From: Streptomyces yatensis
Lineage (GTDB): Bacteria; Actinomycetota; Actinomycetes; Streptomycetales; Streptomycetaceae
Direction of reading: 5' to 3'
NCBI RefSeq assembly: GCF_018069625.1
Contig: NZ_CP072941.1
Span: forward strand, 9,672,001 to 9,736,000
DNA: 64,000 bases
In this document: positions 48,101-59,200 of the stretch, in pieces
How positions within the stretch are numbered: the first letter of the stretch is position 1
Layout: every line of letters starts with the position of its first letter
Program-made: the position numbers and the translations under genes
Notes under the pieces: generated by a model
What the model was told of the DNA's origin: nothing
Seen by the model: the letters and a program-made list of their open reading frames with translations, nothing else
Database searches by the model: none

Positions 48101-50233
48101 CACCAGCGCGGCCGGGTCGAGCCGGGTGGCCTCGTCGACGAGGTGCAGTTCATGGCCGTCCGCCAGCAGCAGCAGCCCCTCCAGCGAGGTGTCGAAGGAG
48201 AACGACGCGGTCAGCCCCGCGCGCAGCGGCCCCCCGCCCGCCTCCGCCACAAAGCCCTGCCGATGGCTGACCAGCAGATTGACCATCGACCGGTGCTCCA
48301 CGGCCACCCCCTTGGGGCGGCCGGTGGAGCCGGAGGTGTACAGGACGTAGGCGGCGCCGTCGGGGTGGAGTGCGGCGGTCCGGTCCGCGTCGGTGGGATC
48401 GGCCGTCGGCAGCGTGGCGGGGACGGCGCGCAGGGCGTCCTCGTCCAGCACCAGCGCCGGATCGGCGTCGGCCAGGAGGAACGCGAGGCGCTCGGCGGGG
48501 AGTTCCGGGTCGAGGGGCAGATAGACCCCGCCCGCCTTGAGCACCGCCAGGATCGCCACAACCATGTCGGCGGTCCGCGGCAGCTTCACCCCGACCACGC
48601 GCTCCGGCCCGACGCCCTGGGCGATCAGATGGTGCGCCAGCCGGTTGGCGGCCGCGTTGAGTCCCGCGAAGTCGTAGGTGGCGTCGGAGGCCACCAGCGC
48701 CGTCGCCTCCGGCGTACGGGCCGCCTGAGCCTCGAACATCGCCGGGAACGTGGCCGGTTGGACCGCGAGCGCGGGGCCGCGCCCGGCGGCCGTCATCCGC
48801 CGCCGTTCGCCGTCCGTGAGCAGGGGCAGCTCCCGCACCGGCCGGTCCGGATCGGCGGCCACCCCGTCGAGCAGCACCAGCAGATGGCCCGCCATCCGCT
48901 CGGCGGTCGCCGTGTCGAACAGCTCGGTGCTGTACTCCAGCAGCCCCCGCAGCTCCGCCCCATCCGGCCCGTCTTCGACGAACTCGACGCTGAGGTCGAA
49001 GGTGGCCGATTGCCGGGGCACATCCACGCTCGCCGCGGCCAGCCCGGACAGCCGGGGCGCGCTCCGCGGGGCGCTGTGCAGCAGCACCATCACGTCGAAC
49101 AGCGGATTGCGGCCCGCCTCCCGGCGCGCCCCCACGGCCTCCACCAGCCGCTGGTAGGGCGTCTCGTCGTGGGCGAAGGCGTCCAGCACCGTGGCCCCGG
49201 CGTCGGCCAGCAGCTCGCGGTAGGAACGGGCCGTGTCCACGGTGGAGCGCAGCACCACCGTATGGACGAAGAAGCCGACGGCGCGTTCCAGTTCGGTGCG
49301 GCCGCGGCCGGAGGTGACGGTGCCGATGGCGATGTCGTCCTGCCCCGACCAGCGGGCGAACAGCCCCTGGCAGGCGGCGACCAGCGCCGTGAACAGCGTG
49401 GTCCGCTCCCGCGCGGCCAGCGCGCGCAGCCGGTCCGCGGTGGCGCGGTCCACGGTGAACTCATGCATCGCCCCCGCCGAGGTGTGCGCCGCGGGCCGGG
49501 GCCGGTCGGTGGGCAGCTCCAGCGGGACGACCCCGTCCAGCCGCCCCTTCCAGTAGTCGAGCTGCCGGTCCAGCGCGGCCCCCGAGAGCCGCTCCCGCTG
49601 CCACACGGCGAAGTCGGGATACTGCACCGGCACCGGGGGCAGCGGCTCCGCCGCGTACAGCGCACACAGCTCGTCCTGGAGCACCCCCATCGACCAGCCG
49701 TCGGTGACGATGTGATGGGCCGTGAGCAGCAGCACGTGCTCGTCCTCGGCCGACCGGATCAGCAGCGCCCGCAGCGGCGGGCCGGTGCGCAGATCGAACG
49801 GCCGGGCGTACTCGGCCAGGAGCAGTTGGTCCAGCGCCCCCGGGCCCCGGTCCGCGCCGGTGAGGTCGGCCACCGGCAGGGCGACGGGCGCGGCCGGGCG
49901 CACCACCTGGGCGGGCCGGCCGTCGATGTCGTCGAACGTGGTCCGCAGCGCCTCATGGCGCTCCACCAGGGCATCCAGCGCCCCGGAGAGCGCCGCCACG
50001 TCCAGCGCGCCGGTCAGCCGCAGCGCCACCGCGCTGTTGTACCCGGCCTCCTCGGGCTGGAGGGTATGCAGAAACCACAGCCGTTCCTGGGCGAAGGACA
50101 GCGGCAGCGGCCGCGCGCGGTCCGCGCGGGGGATGGCGTCGGTGCGCCCGGCCTTGCCCGCGAGGCGGCGCCGAAGGGCCTCCCGCAGCTCCACGGGCAG
50201 CGCGGCGGCGCGATCGTTCCTCGAAGACGTCAT
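30179..50233 (-). CDS. Five-module nonribosomal peptide synthetase (NRPS B), ends in epimerase, no thioesterase
   Basis: 6684 residues, order C-A-T-E / C-A-T / C-A-T-E / C-A-T / C-A-T-E. Each carrier domain has the GGDSI phosphopantetheine serine site. The C-domain active sites are [36 protein letters not shown] and HHIITDGWS; the epimerase sites are [20 protein letters not shown] and [11 protein letters not shown] domains after an E domain start with an EDxYPLTPLQxGMLFH motif (DCL-like); the others are LCL-like. Adenylation codes in order: DTEDMGFIDK, DFWSVGMVHK (Thr), DTEDMGFVDK, DAYWWGGTFK (Val), DALLIGSVVK. The protein ends inside the E domain ([11 protein letters not shown]) with no thioesterase or reductase. 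The basic N-terminus ([16 protein letters not shown]) may dock to NRPS A, whose gene ends 11 bases upstream. AGGAAGGA precedes the ATG. Confidence 0.95.
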   Translation of the reverse strand: MTSSRNDRAAALPVELREALRRRLAGKAGRTDAIPRADRARPLPLSFAQERLWFLHTLQPEEAGYNSAVALRLTGALDVAALSGALDALVERHEALRTTFDDIDGRPAQVVRPAAPVALPVADLTGADRGPGALDQLLLAEYARPFDLRTGPPLRALLIRSAEDEHVLLLTAHHIVTDGWSMGVLQDELCALYAAEPLPPVPVQYPDFAVWQRERLSGAALDRQLDYWKGRLDGVVPLELPTDRPRPAAHTSAGAMHEFTVDRATADRLRALAARERTTLFTALVAACQGLFARWSGQDDIAIGTVTSGRGRTELERAVGFFVHTVVLRSTVDTARSYRELLADAGATVLDAFAHDETPYQRLVEAVGARREAGRNPLFDVMVLLHSAPRSAPRLSGLAAASVDVPRQSATFDLSVEFVEDGPDGAELRGLLEYSTELFDTATAERMAGHLLVLLDGVAADPDRPVRELPLLTDGERRRMTAAGRGPALAVQPATFPAMFEAQAARTPEATALVASDATYDFAGLNAAANRLAHHLIAQGVGPERVVGVKLPRTADMVVAILAVLKAGGVYLPLDPELPAERLAFLLADADPALVLDEDALRAVPATLPTADPTDADRTAALHPDGAAYVLYTSGSTGRPKGVAVEHRSMVNLLVSHRQGFVAEAGGGPLRAGLTASFSFDTSLEGLLLLADGHELHLVDEATRLDPAALVERIAEHRIDFLDLTPSYVRQLLPAGLLDHPRHRPRVLMLGGEALGPSLWRRLADTPGTTAYNFYGPTECTIDALAARIGGAGRPVVGRPLGNLRAHVLDSRLQPVPAGVAGELYLAGAQVARGYRGRPGLTASRFVADPYGPAGSRMYRTGDLARWTADGELDCLGRADDQVKIRGHRIEPGEIEAALLELPSVAETAVVAVTDDRGHTRLAAYYVPAPGGEPPASAELRAALGRTLPGHMVPGAFVALDAMPLNSSGKLDRRALPAPRLDVDRPEGTTTAPRTETERELARIWAEVLGARAVGVSDNFFELGGDSILSIQIVSRARQAGLALTSRDVFLHQTIAELAAAVTPRGVPHAPGDEAVDAAGPAPLTPIQHWFFATHGPLRHFTMSMVLDPPQDLDEGALETALDAVVAHHPALRTRFVQDDDGGWRQFADGATGGPLLRHHDLAGLEGAGETAAAEAAAEAARAELDVTTGALLRGVLFRRGAGARPRLFLTAHHLAVDSVSWRILLGDLESAYRQAAAGEPVRLEPASTAFTTWATRLGERVREGRLDGDLAYWEGVREAGGADLPVDRPGTATAGSTHTVRVTLDREVTDGLLRRVPGVYRTQINDVLLSALGRVLAGWTGEDRVLVAMEGHGREELDGAVDLSRTVGWFTTQYPVALTLPSGGWGTVLRSVKEQLRALPHRGLSYEALAYLSAPDSPARALADAPLPGICFNYHGQWGSGGDGGAFALTGESLGRDLAADEPSVYPLDVSAVVADGELELTWLFSDRVHDAATVRRLADGMLTALREIVAHCDGPGAGGRTPSDFPLARLDQAAVDRLVGDGREIEDVYPLTPLQEGMLFHRLVGGAEDVYLDQAVLTLEGVRDPEAFARAWQETVDRTPVLRSGVVWEGVERPLQLVRHRAEVPVTHLDWRGLSDERREAELERFRAEDLALGIDLAAPPLMRLAIARLADARVALIWTSHHLVLDGWSLAQVFTEVCERYTAAARGHAPALPARRPFRDYLQWLAGQDGQEAERHWRDLLAGFTAPTPLPRDRVAVESHRARSSATVAVALTPEVSEALRRTARGGGLTVNTIVQGAWALLLARYGGVEDVVFGTTVSGRPAELAGVESMVGMFINTLPTRVRVDAARNTGDWLRELQMAQSASRRHESVSLAQVSGWSELPPGTPLFDSMVAFENYPFDDSSAREAGLRIVEVRSVDATNFGLSLRAHLSDRLGFDLGYDPGLFDARTAAALADRLCLLLTAIAADTDRPLRALPWTTGEERRRILVEWGGGAAPAAPERTLVELFEEQAARTPGAIAVSCAGESLSYAELDARAGRLAHRLFAEGAGRERYVALALPRSPEMIVAIVAVLKTGAAYLPLDPDQPSGRIARMLADAEPAVLLATAALEARLAEDDDALTAVARLCLDDPALMADLERRPAAVPAGSGPLPDSPAYAIYTSGSTGVPKGVVIPHANVVRLFSRTHAWFSFDASDVWTLFHSYAFDFSVWEIWGPLLHGGRLVVVPYAVSRSPEEFLRLLADERVTVLSQTPSAFQGLMRADEENPGAPLALRRVVFGGEALDARRLAGWYARHPDTAPVLVNMYGITETTVHVTYAPLDRATASAAAATGSAIGTGIPDLRVYVLDEGLRPVPPGAVGELYVAGAGLARGYLRRPGLTASRFVADPYGPAGSRMYRTGDRARWSADGELEYLGRADDQVKIRGFRIEPGEIEAALAAHPRVGDAVVTAREDQPGVRRLVAYVVAAGAAAPPDAAELREFLQRSLPAQMIPAAFMPLDALPLTVNGKLDRGALPAPGPDGFAASAERIAPRTEAERTVARVWAEVLPVEEAGATDDFFALGGDSILAIRVASRLRTAFGTDVTPRALFTHTTVAELAAALTAPGEGGSADTIPGSADTIPAVPRDGELPLSFAQARLWFLDSFDDGGTEYVTPFALRLRGHLDTAALHTALDGLVARHEPLRTTFAEVDGRGVQRVHDPYPVALPPHDLTDRPAADRERELARLLEREGATPFDLRTGPLLRASLIRLDDEEHVLTLTMHHIVTDGWSTAVIGADLSELYGAAVMARPPALAPLPLGYADYAAWQRDPLGGAAAVEPQLEYWRARLAELAPLELPTDRPRPAVQTKNGALLEFTLPAGLVERLRAAGRRGDATLFMTLLATCQVLLARWSGQRDIAVGTVTSGRERPELEQLVGMFVNTLVLRTAVDTDQPFEEVLTRVRATVLDAFAHQDVPFERIVDALQPERDTSRTPLFQVMVALHNLGAEVPDLPGLSVEAVRVPGRTAGFDLGFDFVEHLGALTGFVEYNTDLFDAATVERMTRQLRLLLEAVAEDPGLRVGELPLLTSEERRTVLEEWNDTALAVADTTFPRLFEEQAARTPGATALVAPDATYDFAGLSARANRLAHQLIALGVGPEKVVAVRLPRTADLLVALLALLKAGGTHLYIDPELPTERARFLLEDAAPEVVLTPEVLRDAPLEALPDTDPTDADRLSPLLPGHTAYITYTSGSTGRPKGVAVEHRQLVNLCLDHAAELIAPHQAEAGRPLRAALTAAFSFDTSWEGAVFLAAGQEVHLVDDAVRLDPAALVALIDTRGVDFVDLTPSYLHELMAAGLFAQGRHRPRIVMVGGEALGAALWRELRAVPGVAAYNFYGPTECTVDAVYGDLAGLGERPLIGRPGRNLRAYVLDGALRPVPPGVPGELHLAGAQVARGYLRRPGLTAGHFVADPYGPPGGRMYRTGDRARWTADGALEFLGRADDQLKIRGLRIEPGEIEAALLDHPAVQEAVVVAREDTGHRRLVAYLVAAGPADSPALDAASPAEAADFPDPVELRARLRRTLPDYMVPAAFVTLARMPRTDSGKVDRRALPAPPDRPEQGAPYVAPRTPAETVLAGVWAEALGVPRVGVEDNFFALGGDSILSIQIVSRARQAGLTLTSKDVFRHQTVAELGLSVETTGRQPLPEPAGAVAGPAPLTPIQHWYLDGRRPGERHHFTMSHRLELTGDLDETALRQAVDALVAQHAALRTRFLAVDGRWRQEVLPAAPDGVLERHDLSGLDDAARAAAVREATVAAQTGLDIAEGAVLRVLLFTFGPGRPSELLLTAHHLVVDGVSWRVLLGDLETAYRSAAAGGAATLPPPSSAFTRWAARLAEHVRSGGLDGDLAYWTGVARSAPAALPVDREGPNTHETAATVTTVLGRAETEALLRQVPGVYRTRIDDVLLGALGRALARWTGGDTVLIGVEGHGREDLFEDLDLSRTVGWFTSEYPLALAVDAGAGWRDTLRSVKEQLRAVPHHGLGYGALRHLAPEGSPAGELRGGPSPQIVFNYHGQWEVAADDDGAAPGLYRAALPVTGQDAPPGETRPCLLEVTGAVQDGRLELGWSYPARIYDEATVRRLADDCLAALKEIVAHCAEPGAGGRTPSDFPLARLDQRQVDLIAGDGGAVEDIYPLTPLQAGMLFHGLVDSGATGGAYFDQIAIRIGGIADPDAFAAAWQRVVDRTPVLRSSVRWEGLAEPVQLVHRQAELPTTRLDWRELTPSAREEALGRLLAEDRAAGMELTSAPLSRIAVARLPDDEVMLVWTSHHLMLDGWSTGQIFAEVCETYAALVAGRTPRPIARRPFRDFLRWLRGQDQERAEHHWRGVLAGFGARTPLPYDRPPREAHRTTSTALTRLELTEEVSARLRETARGGGLTVNTVVQGAWALLLSRYGGERDVVFGTTVSGRPEGLPGVETMVGMFINTVPTRAVAEGGREVVEWLRELQEQQSESRRFDFVALPRIQALSALPAGEALFDSMVVFENYPFDEASAAGAGIRVREVRAEDATSFPLCLRAYLGDRLGFDIAYDPALFDAATVERTADHLRTLLTGIADGAGRSLDELPLLTAAERLRAVREWNATSRPLPEGSLAELFAERARRAPDAVAVTDGATSLSYAQLDDWAGRLAGHLLRCGVRPEDRVALLMDRSVELVVAQLAVVKAGGVYVPVDVRAPGDRRRTLLDQAGAAVVLTPEEVAAAREGEPMAQVVPVHRDQLAYVMFTSGSTGVPKAVGVRHRDVAALALDRAFAGGGHERVPLHSPVAFDAATYEMWVPLLGGGRVVVTPGELDAAAVRGLVAGQGITGLWLTAGLFRLLAQDTPDCFTGLREVWTGGDVVPAASVRRVLEHCPGLTVVDGYGPTETTTFATSFPMSRADEVPEVVPIGRPLDNMRVHVLDARLRIVPPGVVGELFVAGEGVARGYLGRPGPTAAAFLADPYGPAGERMYRTGDLARRRPDGTVEFLGRADDQVKVRGFRIEPGEVEGVLAGHPEVADVAVVARSGGPGGKRLVAYVVAGGDGAVDGERLRAYAAERLPDYMVPSAVVPLDALPLGPTGKLDRAALPAPGQDIRRTPYRAPRAGTEQAVAAVWAEVLEVERVGAGDNFFELGGDSILSIRLTSRLREVLGVEPSPRLVFTHPTVAALAEALGGADGRAEDRPAPITPVARDGELPLSYPQQRLWFLDSFAPDSAEYITPLALRMRGALDVDALGAALTALVARHESLRTTFDAVDGRGVQIVHDPWEIRLEPYDLSHLPADGREAELVELLAYERARPFDLRRGPLLRTRLIRLGAQEHVLSLTLHHIITDGWSTGVLTGDLRELYRAALSGEPAALPPLPVHYADFAAWQRAELTAPRADEELAYWTRQLAGVPPLELPTDRPRPAVRTKNGATVEFAVPAEVSLRLKEFGHTRGTTLFMTLVAASQILLARLSGGRDIAVGTVTSGRERPEVERLIGFFVNTLVLRSTVDPRARFGDFLAEVRGTVLDAFAHQAVPFERVVDEVRPVRDTSRTPLFQAMVVLQNAPGRALELPGLELADVELETDTAAFDLTFEFAEAEGGVLRGLIGYSTDLFDASTVERMGTALRALLAGIAEDPRRPVGALPLTTPAELRRTLVEWNDTRREVERATLRELFERQAAVSPDATAVRYGKGDLTFAELETAANRLAHRLIGQGVGPERLVALVLPRSVEMLVAQLAVAKAGGAFLPVDPGYPEERVAFMLRDAAPSVVLDGAASVWAEEGPAGPPPRRGLTPDHPAYVIYTSGSTGVPKAVVVTHAGLASFSAAAAAHYDVRAGDRVLQFSSPSFDASVLELCVSLPRGAALVIGDEGPLLGERLAEVLGGQRITHALIPPAALATVPEAAWRAGLPDLKTLIVGGDACSAELVDRWAPGRRLVNSYGPTEATVVSTWSGPLTAGSGAPPIGRPIANTRVYVLDEALRPVPVGVAGELYVAGAGLARGYLGRPGLTAGRFVADPFGPAGGRMYRTGDVVRWTGEGELRFLGRADDQVKVRGFRIELGEVESALRRSPEVREAVVAVRETDPTPEQPSGGKRLVGYVVPAPGASPTAASLRDALGRTLPSHMVPSAFATLDALPLTAHGKVDRRALPDPDPAPVTSGAGHVAPRTPMEHRIADIWADVLGLERVGVEDNFFDLGGDSILSIQVVSRARQAGLRLTTKDLFAHQSVAALATVATAERDEGPAAPVTGSLPLTPIQRWFFATHTVNPRHFNQSTLLELHQEPDEKALEGALAALLVHHDALRTRFTEDGGEWRSHVPEPESEVTVLDRHDLSGLPAREADAAMEKAADALHAGFDLGQGPLLKAALFRFGADRRPFLFLTAHHLVIDGVSWRILLDDLDIAYQQGVRGELVDLGSRTTAFRDWARGLAEHVAGGALDHEADHWCGALDARPLPVDHQVAAPGAEIRTVPVELGERDTEALLRAAPTAYRTRINDVLLAALALALSRWTGQERVSVELEGHGREDILDGVDLSRTVGWFTTMYPVSFELPDIPEDGPADWRGLVKSVRRRLRTVPGNGFGFGALRAFGPPELRERLSRDGTGPQIVFNYLGQWDARSARSQGGLVHAEHGSFGQDHDPREGGSHLLEVVGAVQDGRLGFTWRYRPDVHERTTVEAVAGDFAEALRRIAEDCRGAV
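30200..34640 (-). other. NRPS B module 5 (C-A-T-E), terminal module, D-configured
   Basis: Approximate bounds. LCL condensation site near 34220, carrier near 31670, epimerase near 31105. Code DALLIGSVVK points to a hydrophobic residue I cannot name; it nearly equals the code of the last module of NRPS A (DALLIGAVVK). The terminal epimerase means the peptide would be released with a D residue at its C-terminus. Confidence 0.75.
34690..37760 (-). other. NRPS B module 4 (C-A-T), valine-like
   Basis: Approximate bounds. DCL condensation site near 37315, carrier near 34800. Code DAYWWGGTFK is 8/10 identical to the classical valine code DAFWIGGTFK and identical to the first complete module of NRPS A. 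No epimerase, so L-Val is expected. Core motif A3 reads [11 protein letters not shown], with Ala where Gly is usual. Confidence 0.8.
37780..42350 (-). other. NRPS B module 3 (C-A-T-E), acidic pocket, D-configured
   Basis: Approximate bounds. LCL condensation site near 41935, carrier near 39330, epimerase near 38750. Code DTEDMGFVDK is identical to module 1 except Val for Ile at position 330, so both should load the same residue, probably basic. This module has TKNG rather than TSAG near its condensation-domain bridge region, so it is not a simple copy of module 1. Confidence 0.75.
42430..45620 (-). other. NRPS B module 2 (C-A-T), threonine
   Basis: Approximate bounds. The DCL condensation domain (active site near 45170) follows the module 1 epimerase. 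Pocket code DFWSVGMVHK differs from the textbook threonine code DFWNIGMVHK at two positions; flanking [13 protein letters not shown] and [14 protein letters not shown] are also characteristic of Thr domains. The carrier site is near 42530. No epimerase, so L-Thr is expected. Confidence 0.85.
43024..43099. repeat. 76-bp exact repeat, copy in module 2 A domain
   Basis: Identical base for base to 47644-47719. It covers the C-terminal part of the adenylation core (around the YRTGD motif). Two A domains with different substrate codes share it, which suggests gene conversion or subdomain exchange. Confidence 0.9.
45640..50110 (-). other. NRPS B module 1 (C-A-T-E), acidic pocket, D-configured
   Basis: Approximate bounds. 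The LCL condensation active site is at about 49695-49720, the carrier GGDSI near 47150, and the epimerase site near 46580. Specificity code DTEDMGFIDK has Glu at position 239 and Asp at 278 and 331, besides the usual Asp235, suggesting a positively charged side chain (Orn, Arg, Lys or a relative); the exact residue is not assignable by eye. The epimerase motif is HHLAVDS, with Ser in place of Gly. Confidence 0.75.
47644..47719. repeat. 76-bp exact repeat, copy in module 1 A domain
   Basis: Partner of 43024-43099, in the same position of the module 1 adenylation domain. The flanking bases on both sides differ between the copies, so the match is bounded. Confidence 0.9.
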
Positions 50234-50244
50234 GTCGTCCTTCC

Positions 50245-53200
50245 TCACCGGTCGTCGTGGTCGCTGCCGCCGGAAGCGGCGTCTTCGAGTTCGCGCAGGA
50301 TGTGCTCCTCGACCAGGTCGGCGAGGGCGGAGACGGTGCGCGCGGTCAGAATGTCCCGCGGGGTCAGATCGACGGCGAACGCCTCCTTGGCCCGGGAGGC
50401 GATCAGCAGGCTGCGGACCGAGTCTCCGCCCAGGGCGAAGAACTCGTCCTCCGTGCCGACCGGCGCCACCCCCAGCACCGCCGACCAGATCTCCGCGATG
50501 ACCTCCTCGGTGGGGGTGCGCGGGGCGATATGGCCGGCCGGTGCGGCGGCGGTGGTGACGGGGCCGGGCGCGGGCAGCGCCGCGCGGTCGGTCTTGCCGT
50601 TCTCGGTCAGCGGCAGCCGGTCCAGCACGGCGAACGCCGAGGGGACCATCGGGCCGGGAAGCGTGCGGCCCAGCTGGGTGCGCAGCTCGGTGTCGGCCGG
50701 GGCGGCGGCCCCGGGCGCGAGGACCAGATGGGCCACCAGCCGGCGCACACCGGGTTCGTCCTCCCGCACCGTCACCACGGCCTCCGCCACCGCGGGGTGG
50801 CCGCACAGGGCGGTCTCCACCTCACCGGCCTCGATGCGATGGCCGTGCAGCTTGAGCTGGTGGTCGACGCGCCCCAGATGGTGGAGGCGGCCCTGGGCGT
50901 CGTAGCGGGCGAGGTCGCCGGTGCGGTACATCCGGGAGCCGGGCGGCCCGAAGGGGTCGGCGAGGAAGCGGGCGGCGGTCAGCCCGGCGCGGCCCAGATA
51001 GCCCCGGGCGAGCGAGGGACCGCTGACCCACAGCTCGCCGGGCACACCCACCGGCACCGGGCGCAGCCGCGCGTCGAGCAGCCGGACCCGGGTGTTGGGG
51101 AGGGGCCGCCCGATCGGCGGCGGGGCGCCGTTGGCGTCGAGCGGCTCGGACCAGGTGGCCACCACGGTGGTCTCGGTCGGCCCGTACGCGTTGATCATGC
51201 GGTGGAACGGCGCCCACCGGGCGGCCAGTTCCGCCCCGCAGGCGTCGCCTCCCACGATCAGTGTCCGCAGGTCGGGCAGCTCCCGCTCGGTGCCGGTGGG
51301 CAGTGTCGCGAGCGCGGCGGGCGGGATGAGGGTGTGCGTGATCCGCTGCCGCCGCAGGATCTCCGCGAGGTGGCCGCCCAGCAGCGGGCCGGGCTCGGGC
51401 ACCACCAGGGCGGCCCCGGACGGCAGTGCCATGCACAGCTCCAGCACGGAGGCGTCGAAGCCGGGCGAGGAGAACTGCAGCACGCGGTCGCCCGGCCGCA
51501 CCTGGAAGTGCTCGGCCTCGGCGGTGGCGAACCCGGCGATCCCGCGGTGGGTGACGACCACTCCCTTGGGGGTTCCGGTGGACCCGGAGGTGTAGATCAC
51601 ATAGGCGGGGTCGTCCGGGTGGACGGGGCCGAGGCGGTCCTGATCCGTGGGGCGGTGCGCCGGGCCGTCCGGGGTCCGGAGCTCGGCGGCCCGCTCGATC
51701 ACGAGATGCGGGGCGGAGTCCTTGAGCATCAACTCGACGCGCTCGGCCGGGTAGTCGGGATCGATGGGCAGATAGGCGCCCCCGGCCTTGGCCACCGCGA
51801 GCCGGGCGACGACGGACTCCACCGACCGGGGCAGCACCAGCGCGACGATCCGCCCGGGGCCCACGCCCTGCCCGATGAGGTGGTGGGCGAGGCGGTTGGC
51901 CCGGTCGTCCAGCTCCGCGTAGGTCAGCCGCAGGCGCAGGGAGTCCACCGCCACCGCGTCCGGGTCGCGGTCCGCCGCCGCCTCGAACAGCTCGGCCCAT
52001 GTCGCCTCGGGCACCTGCCGGGCGGTGTCGTTCCAGTCCACCAGCAGCCGGTGGCGCTCGGCGGCCGGGAGGACGTCGATGTGGTCCAGCGGCAGCTCGT
52101 CGGGGGCCGCGGCCAGCGCGCCGAGGAGATGGGTGAGCCGGTCCGCCAGTGCCTCGGCGGTGGCCTCCTCGAACAGCCGCGGATCGTAGCCGAGTTCCAC
52201 CGACAGTTCGGATCCGGGCGAGACCACCACGGTCAGCGCGTAGTTGGTGGACTCCAGGGCGTTCAGATCGCGCACCCGCAGCCCGTGCTCGGCCGCGGCG
52301 GCGCTGTTGATGGGGTAGTTCTCGAACACCACCAGGCTCTCGAAGAGGTCCACCCCGGCCGGGAGTTCGCTCCAGCCCCGCAGCTCGGACAGCGGCACAT
52401 GGCCGAAGCCGCGCGCGTCCGCCTGCTCGGCCTGGAGCTCCCGCAGCCAGGCGGCGGTCCCGGCGGCGCCCGCCACCGCGCACCGCACCGGGAGGGTGTT
52501 GATGAAGATGCCGGTGATGTCGTCCGCGCCGGGCAGCTCCGCCGGCCGCCCGGAGACCGTCGTCCCGAAGCAGACGTCCGATTCGCCGCTCAAGCGGGAT
52601 ACGAGCAACGCCCAAGCGCCCTGCACGATCGTATTCATGGTGAGCCGGTGGCGCCGGGCGAAGTCCTGCAGGGCGGCGGTGTTCTGCTCACCGAGTCGCT
52701 GCGACAGCCAATGCGAGGACCGGGTCGCGATCTCCGGCGTCGGCCTGCGGTCATAGGGGAGGGGAGTGGGAGCGGTGAATCCCTCCAGGGCCTGCCGCCA
52801 GTGCGCCTGCGCGCGCGTGTGGTCCTGACGGCCGAGCCAGGCGACATAGTCCGCGAACGGCCTGCGGGCCTGCAGTCTCGGCTGCTCACCGGCGGCCAGG
52901 GCGGCATGGGCGGCGAAGACATCGCCGAGCACCTGGAAGACGCTCCAGCCGTCCAGCAGCACATGGTGGAAGGTCCACAGCACCCGCACCTCACCGGGCG
53001 AGAGCCGGGCCAGGGTCACGCGGAGCAGCGGGGCCGCGGCGAGGTCGATGCCGCGGGCGCGGTCCTGCTCCAGCAGCCGCTCCAGCGCGGCCGTGCGCTC
53101 GGCATCCGTGAGGCCGGTCCAGTCCAGCTCCTCGACCGGTACGACCGCGGTGCGGCGCACGACCATCAGCGGCTCGGCCACATCGTGCACCACCACCTCG

Positions 53201-56200
53201 CCGCGCAGCACCGGGGTGCGGTCCACGACATGCTGCCAGGCGGCCGCCAGCACCCCGGAGTCGGCGACCCCGTCCAGGACGAACGTCGCCTGCTCCACAT
53301 AGAGCCCTTGGTCCCGCTGGGCCAGTGCGTGGAAGAGCAGCCCGGACTGGGTCGGGGTCAGCGGATGGATATCGGCCACGTCCCGGCCGTCGCCCGCCAG
53401 CCGGTCGACGGTCGCCTGGTCCAGCGCGGCCAGCGGGAAGTCCGAGGGCGTCCGCCCGCCCGCGTCGGGGCGGGTGCACAGCCGCACGATGGCCCGCAGC
53501 TCCTCCACCATCTCCTCGGCGAGCCGGCGCACCGTGGCGCGCCGGTGCAGCGACCGGGAGTAGGACCAGCTGAGCTCGAGCCGGCGGTCCGCCACCCGGC
53601 CGATCACATCGAGGAGATGCGGCCGGTCCGCCTCGGGGCTCATATCGCCCTCCAGCCCGCCGGTCAGGGCGTGCAGCAGACCATCCGCCGCGGGCGGCTC
53701 CCAGTCCTGCTGCCCGAGGTAGTTGAAGCTGATCTTCGGGGCGGCGGGGAGGCCGGCGGCGGCCGCGCCGGGCAGATGGCGCAGCGCGCCATAGCCCAGG
53801 CCGTTTCCGGGGATCGCGCGCAGCCCCTCCTTGACGGCCTTCAGCGTCCGCTCCAGCCCCCAGTCGGCGGGCGTCTCCAGCGCGACGGGGTACATGCTGG
53901 TGAACCAGCCGACCGTACGGGACAGATCGACGCCTTCGAAGATCTCCTCGCGGCCGTGCCCCTCCAGGGCCACCGCCACCCGGTCCCGGCCGGTCCAGCG
54001 GGCCAGCACCCGGCCCAGGGCGCAGAGCAGGACGTCATTGACCCGGGTCCGGTACGCGCCCGGCACCTCCTGCAGCAGCAGACGGGTCTCCTCGGCGCCG
54101 AGCCGGACGGTCACCTCCTCCTCAAAGGCGGCGGTGTTGGGGCCCTCGCCGTCCGTGGGCAGGTCGGTGCAGCCGCGGGCGGCCGCCCAGTGGCCGCGCT
54201 CGGCGTCGAAGCCCCCGGCGGCCGTGTGCTCGCTCAGGCGCCGTGCCCAGGTGCGGAACGATGTGGTCTTGGCACCCGGCTCCACCGTCCGGCCCGCGGC
54301 GATCTGCCGGTAGGAGGTGTCCAGGTCCTCCAGCACGATGCGCCAGGAGACGGCGTCGACCACCAGATGGTGGGCCGTCAGCAGCAGTACGGGCCGCTCC
54401 CCCTCGCCCCGGGTGAACAGCGCCGCGTGCAGCAGCGGCCCCCGGGCCAGGTCGAACCCGGCCCGTATCCGCGCCGCCGTCTCCCGCATCACCGCCTCCC
54501 GCCGCCGGGGCGCCACGGAGGACAGGTCGTGGAGGTCCAGCACCGGCTGGTCCTTTGGCGGGGCGTTGTACTGGCGTACGGCGCCGTCCTCGGTCCGCTC
54601 GAAGCGCAGCCGCAGGGCGTCATGGTGGGTCACCACCGTGGACAGGGCGGCCCGCAGCGCGTTCTCGTCCACCGGTGCGGTCAGCTCGGCCGTGATCGAC
54701 TGGGTGAAGTGCCCTGCCGTGCCGGGCAGTTGCTCGAAGAGCCAGTGCTGGATCGGGGTCAGCGGCACCTCCCCGACGACCGGGTCCTGTTCGTGGGCGG
54801 GCGCCGCGGCCGGGGCCTCCCGCGCGGCCGTGGCCAGCTCCGCCACCGTCTGGTGGACGAAGAGATGGCGCGGGGTCAGCTCGATTCCGGCCCGCCGGGC
54901 GGCGGAGACGATCTGGATGCTGAGGATGGAATCGCCGCCGAGGGCGAAGTAGTTGTCCTCCACGCCGATCCGCTCCACCCCGAGGACCTCCGCCCAGATG
55001 GCGGCGAGGGCCTTCTCGGTCTCCGTGCGCGGCTCGACGTGGCCGGTGGCGCGGGCCGCCCAGACGGGCGCGGGCAGCGCACGCCGGTCCAGCTTGCCGC
55101 TGGACCCCAGCGGCAGCCGGTCCAGGACGACCAGGGCCGAGGGGACCATATGGTCCGGCAGGCTCGTGGTGAGGAAGGCGCGGATCGCGGCGGTGTCCAC
55201 CGGCGGGGCGCCGGGGACCTGGACCACATAGCCGGCCAGACGCTTGTGACCGCCGGTGTCGACGACGGTCGCGGCCGCCTCGGCGATATCGGGGTGGCGG
55301 GCCAGCGCGGCCTCGACCTCGCCCAGTTCGATCCGGAAGCCGCGCACCTTGACCTGGTCGTCCGTTCTGCCGAGGTACTCCAGCTGCCCCCGCTCGTCCC
55401 AGCGGACCAGGTCGCCGGTGCGGTACATCCGGCCGCCCGCGGGGCCGAACGGATCGGCCGTGAACCGCTGCGCGGTCAGCCCCGGCCGGCCGAAGTACCC
55501 CCGGGCCAGGCCCGGCCCCGCCAGATACAGCTCGCCCGGCACACCGACCGGCACCGGCCGCAGCCGCGCGTCCAGCGCATAGGCCCGGGTGGCGGCGACC
55601 GGGGCGCCGATGGGCGGGGTGCGGTCGGGATCGGCGGGGTCGCAGGTCCAGGCGGTGGCGTAGACGGTCGCCTCGGTGGGTCCGTAGATGTTCGCCACCC
55701 GGCAGCCGGGGATGGCCGCGCGGACCTCCTGGACGGTGCGGGCGGCGAGCCCCTCGCCCGCCAGCACCACCGTGCCGGCCGTCACCGAGACCGACCCCTT
55801 GCCGAGCACCTGCCCGAGCGCCGAGGGCACGGCGCTGATCAGGCTCGCCGTCCAGGGTTCCGTCCCCTCGGTCAGGGTGAGCAGATCGCGCACGATCTCG
55901 ACGGCGCCGCCGGTCAGCAGCGGGCAGATGATCTCGAAGACCGACACATCGAAGTTGAGGGAGGTCGAGGCCACCACATGGGAGAGCCCCTGGGCGCCGA
56001 ACTCCTCCCGCGCCCATGCGGCCAGCGCCGCCACGCTCGCATGGGTGACCACCACGCCCTTGGGCGTACCGGTCGACCCCGAGGTGTGGATGGCGTACGC
56101 CGGATGGCCGGGATCCAGCGGGCAGCGCCGCTCGGCGTCGTCGATGTCGTGGGCCGGCAGCTGGGCCAGCCGCCGGCCGCACTCCGCGTCGGTCAGCAGG

Positions 56201-59200
56201 ATCCGGGCGCTCGCCCCGGCGGGGATGCGGTCCGCCACGTCCCCGGTGGTCACCACCGTGTCCGGGGCGATGTCGCCGAGCATGAAGGCGATCCGCTCCG
56301 CCGGATACGCCGGGTCGACCGGCAGATAGGCGGCCCCGCTCTTGAGCACCGCCAGCACGGCCACCACCAGCTCCGGGGTGCGCGGCAGCGCGAGGGCCAC
56401 GAACCGTTCCGGCCCGGCGCCCGAGGCGATCAGCAGCCGGGCGAGCCGGTTGGCGCGCTCGTTCAGCTCCCGGTAGGTCAGCCGTCCGCCGTCGCCCAGC
56501 ACCGCCACCGCGTCCGGGGTACGGGCCGCCTGTGCCTCGAAGAGCGCGGGCAGCACCGTGTGCGGCGCGGCGGCGACGGTGCCGCTGAAGCGGTCGAGGA
56601 TCCCGCGGGTCTCGCCCTCACCGATCAGCGGCAGGTCGTCCAGCCGGCGCTCCGGATCGGCCGCCATCTCCTCCAGCAGTGTGCGCAGACACGCGCCCAG
56701 CCGCTCGATCGTCGGGGCGTCGAAGGCCGCGGGGTCGTAGTCGAGTGAGATCGACAGCCGCTCCTCGGGTGCCACCACGACACTGAGCGCGAAGTTGGTG
56801 GGCTCCACGTCCCGCTCCTGCCGGATGCCCAGGCCGTGAGCCGTGATGGCCTCGCTGTCGAACGGGTAGTTCTCGAAGACCACGATGGAGTCGAAGAGGC
56901 TCATCCCGCCGGGCACCTCGCTCCAGCTCCCCAGCTGGGCCAGGGACACGGACTCGAAGAGCCGGGCCTCCGACTGCGCCGACTGCAGCTCCCGCAGCCA
57001 GTCCAGCAGCCTGCTGCGCCCCGCCACCCGGACCCGGGTGGGGATGGTGTTGATGAACACCCCGACCATGGACTCGACCCCCGGCAGCGCGGCCGGCCGC
57101 CCCGAGACGGTGGTGCCGAAGCACAGGTCCTCGGATCCGCTGTACCGGGACAGCAGCAGCGCCCACGCGCCCTGCACCACCGTGTTCATGGTCAGCCCGC
57201 CCCGCTGCGCCGTCGTACGGAGCAGGGCGGACTCCTCGGCGCCGAGGGCGACCCGGTGCGAGCCCGACGAGGCGGTGCGGTGCGCCTCCGACGCGGGCCG
57301 GTCACGGGGCAGTTCGGTGGGCGAGGCGAACCCCGCCAGCGCCGAACGCCAGTACCGCTCGGCCTCCGCCGTGTCCTGCTCGCCGAGCCAGCCCAGGTAC
57401 TCGCGGAACGGCCGGCGGGCGGGGACCACGGGCGCCCGGCCCGACGTGAGCGCCGCGTACCGCTCGCAGACCTCGTCGAAGACCTGTGCCGCGCTCCAGC
57501 CGTCGAGCAGCACATGGTGGAAGGTCCACACGATCCGGACCTCGTCGGCGGACAGCCGGATCAGCGCCAGCCGCATCAGCGGCGCCGTGGCCAGGTCGAT
57601 CCCCTCGGCCCGGTCCTCGGCGAGCATGCGGAGCAGCTCGGCCTCGCGCCACTCCTCGGGCCGCTGCGTCCAGTCGTGGTGGACGATCCGGAGCCTCGCC
57701 CCGCGCGTCACGACCTGCAGCGGCTCCGCGGTTTCCGCCCACACCAGATGGGTGCGCAGGATCGGATTGGCGTCCACCGTGTGCCGCCAGGCGGTGGCCA
57801 GCGCCTGCGGATCGCGCGCCCCGGTCAGCGTCAGCTGGACCTGGTTGAGATAGGTGTCCGACGCCGGATCCATCAGCCCGTGGAACAGCATCCCGGCCTG
57901 CGTCGGGGTCAGCGGATAGATGTCCTCGACCGCCCGGCCGTCGGCGGCGATCCGGTCCACCGCGGCCTGGTCCAGCCGGGCCAGCGGGAAGTCGGACGGG
58001 GTCCGGCCGCCCGCCGCGGGGTCGGCGCAGTGGCCGATGATCTCCTCCAGCGCGCGCAGCATCCCCCGCGCCAGCCCGGCCACCGTCTCCTCGGTGTGCG
58101 TCCCGGAGCCGTAGTACCAGGTGATCTCCAGGCACCGGTGCTCCACCCGGCCCACGACGTCCAGCAGATGGGCCCGGACGGTGTCGGGCGCGGCGTCCCC
58201 GCCCAGACCGTCCCGTACGGTGCGGACGAGACCGGAGTCCTCGGTGTCCTCGGCCGTGGCCGACCAGTCGAACTGGCCGAGGTAGTTGAAGCTGATGCCG
58301 GGCTCCGCCGCGCTCCGCAGCCCCGAGGCGGGGTCGAGACGGCGCAGCGCGCCGTAGCCGATGCCGTGCGAGGGAACGGCCCGCAGCTGTTCCTTGACGG
58401 ACTTGAGCGTCTCGCCCCAGCCGCCCTCGGCGAGGTCCAGGGCGACCGGGTACAGGCTGGTGAACCAGCCGACGGTGCGGGACAGGTCCACCCCGTCCAG
58501 CAGATGCTCCTCCCGGCCGTGGCCCTCCAGGTCCACGGCGATCCGGCGCCGTCCGGTCCAGTCGCCGAGCACCCGGCCCAGCGCCGTGAGCAGCACATCG
58601 TCCACGCGGGTGCGGTAGACCTCGGGGACCTGCCGCAGCAGCGCGTCGGTGCGCTCCCGGTCCAGCCGGACGGTGACCTGGGCCATGGACGCCACCGTGT
58701 TGTCGCCCTCGCCGTCCACGGGCAGCCCGGCGGCGCACTCCGCGGACACCGCCCGCCAGTGGGGGAGTTCGGCGTCGAATCCGCCGGTGGCGGTGTGCTC
58801 GGTCAGCTTGTGGGACCAGTCCCGTACGGAGGTGGTGCGCGGGCCGAGGTCGGCCCGCCCGCCCGTGAGGAGTTGCTGGTACGCGGTGTTCAGGTCCTCC
58901 AGCAGCACTCGCCAGGAGACACCGTCGACCACGAGGTGGTGGGCGGTCAGGAAGAGCGTCGGCCGCTGCCCGTCTCCGTGGTGGAAGAGCCGCGCGGCCA
59001 GCAGCGGACCCCGGGCCAGGTCGAATCCGGCCTGGGCCTCCGCCATCGCCGCGTCCTCGGCGGCCCGCCGCTCCGGTGTGCCGAGCCCCGACAGGTCGTC
59101 CTCCCGCAGGAGCGCCGTGCCCGTCGGCTCCGGCGGCGGGCAGTACTGCCGGTGGCTTCCGTCGGCCCGGGTCTCGAACCGCGTCCGCAGCGCGTCATGG

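Noticed and set aside
30704..56748. Very long open frames on the plus strand opposite the NRPS genes (for example 35168-46087, 46175-50905, 50257-56748)
   Set aside because: Their translations are compositionally odd (Arg/Gly/His/Gln-rich) with no family motifs. They arise because the high GC of third positions in the real minus-strand genes removes stops from the opposite frame.
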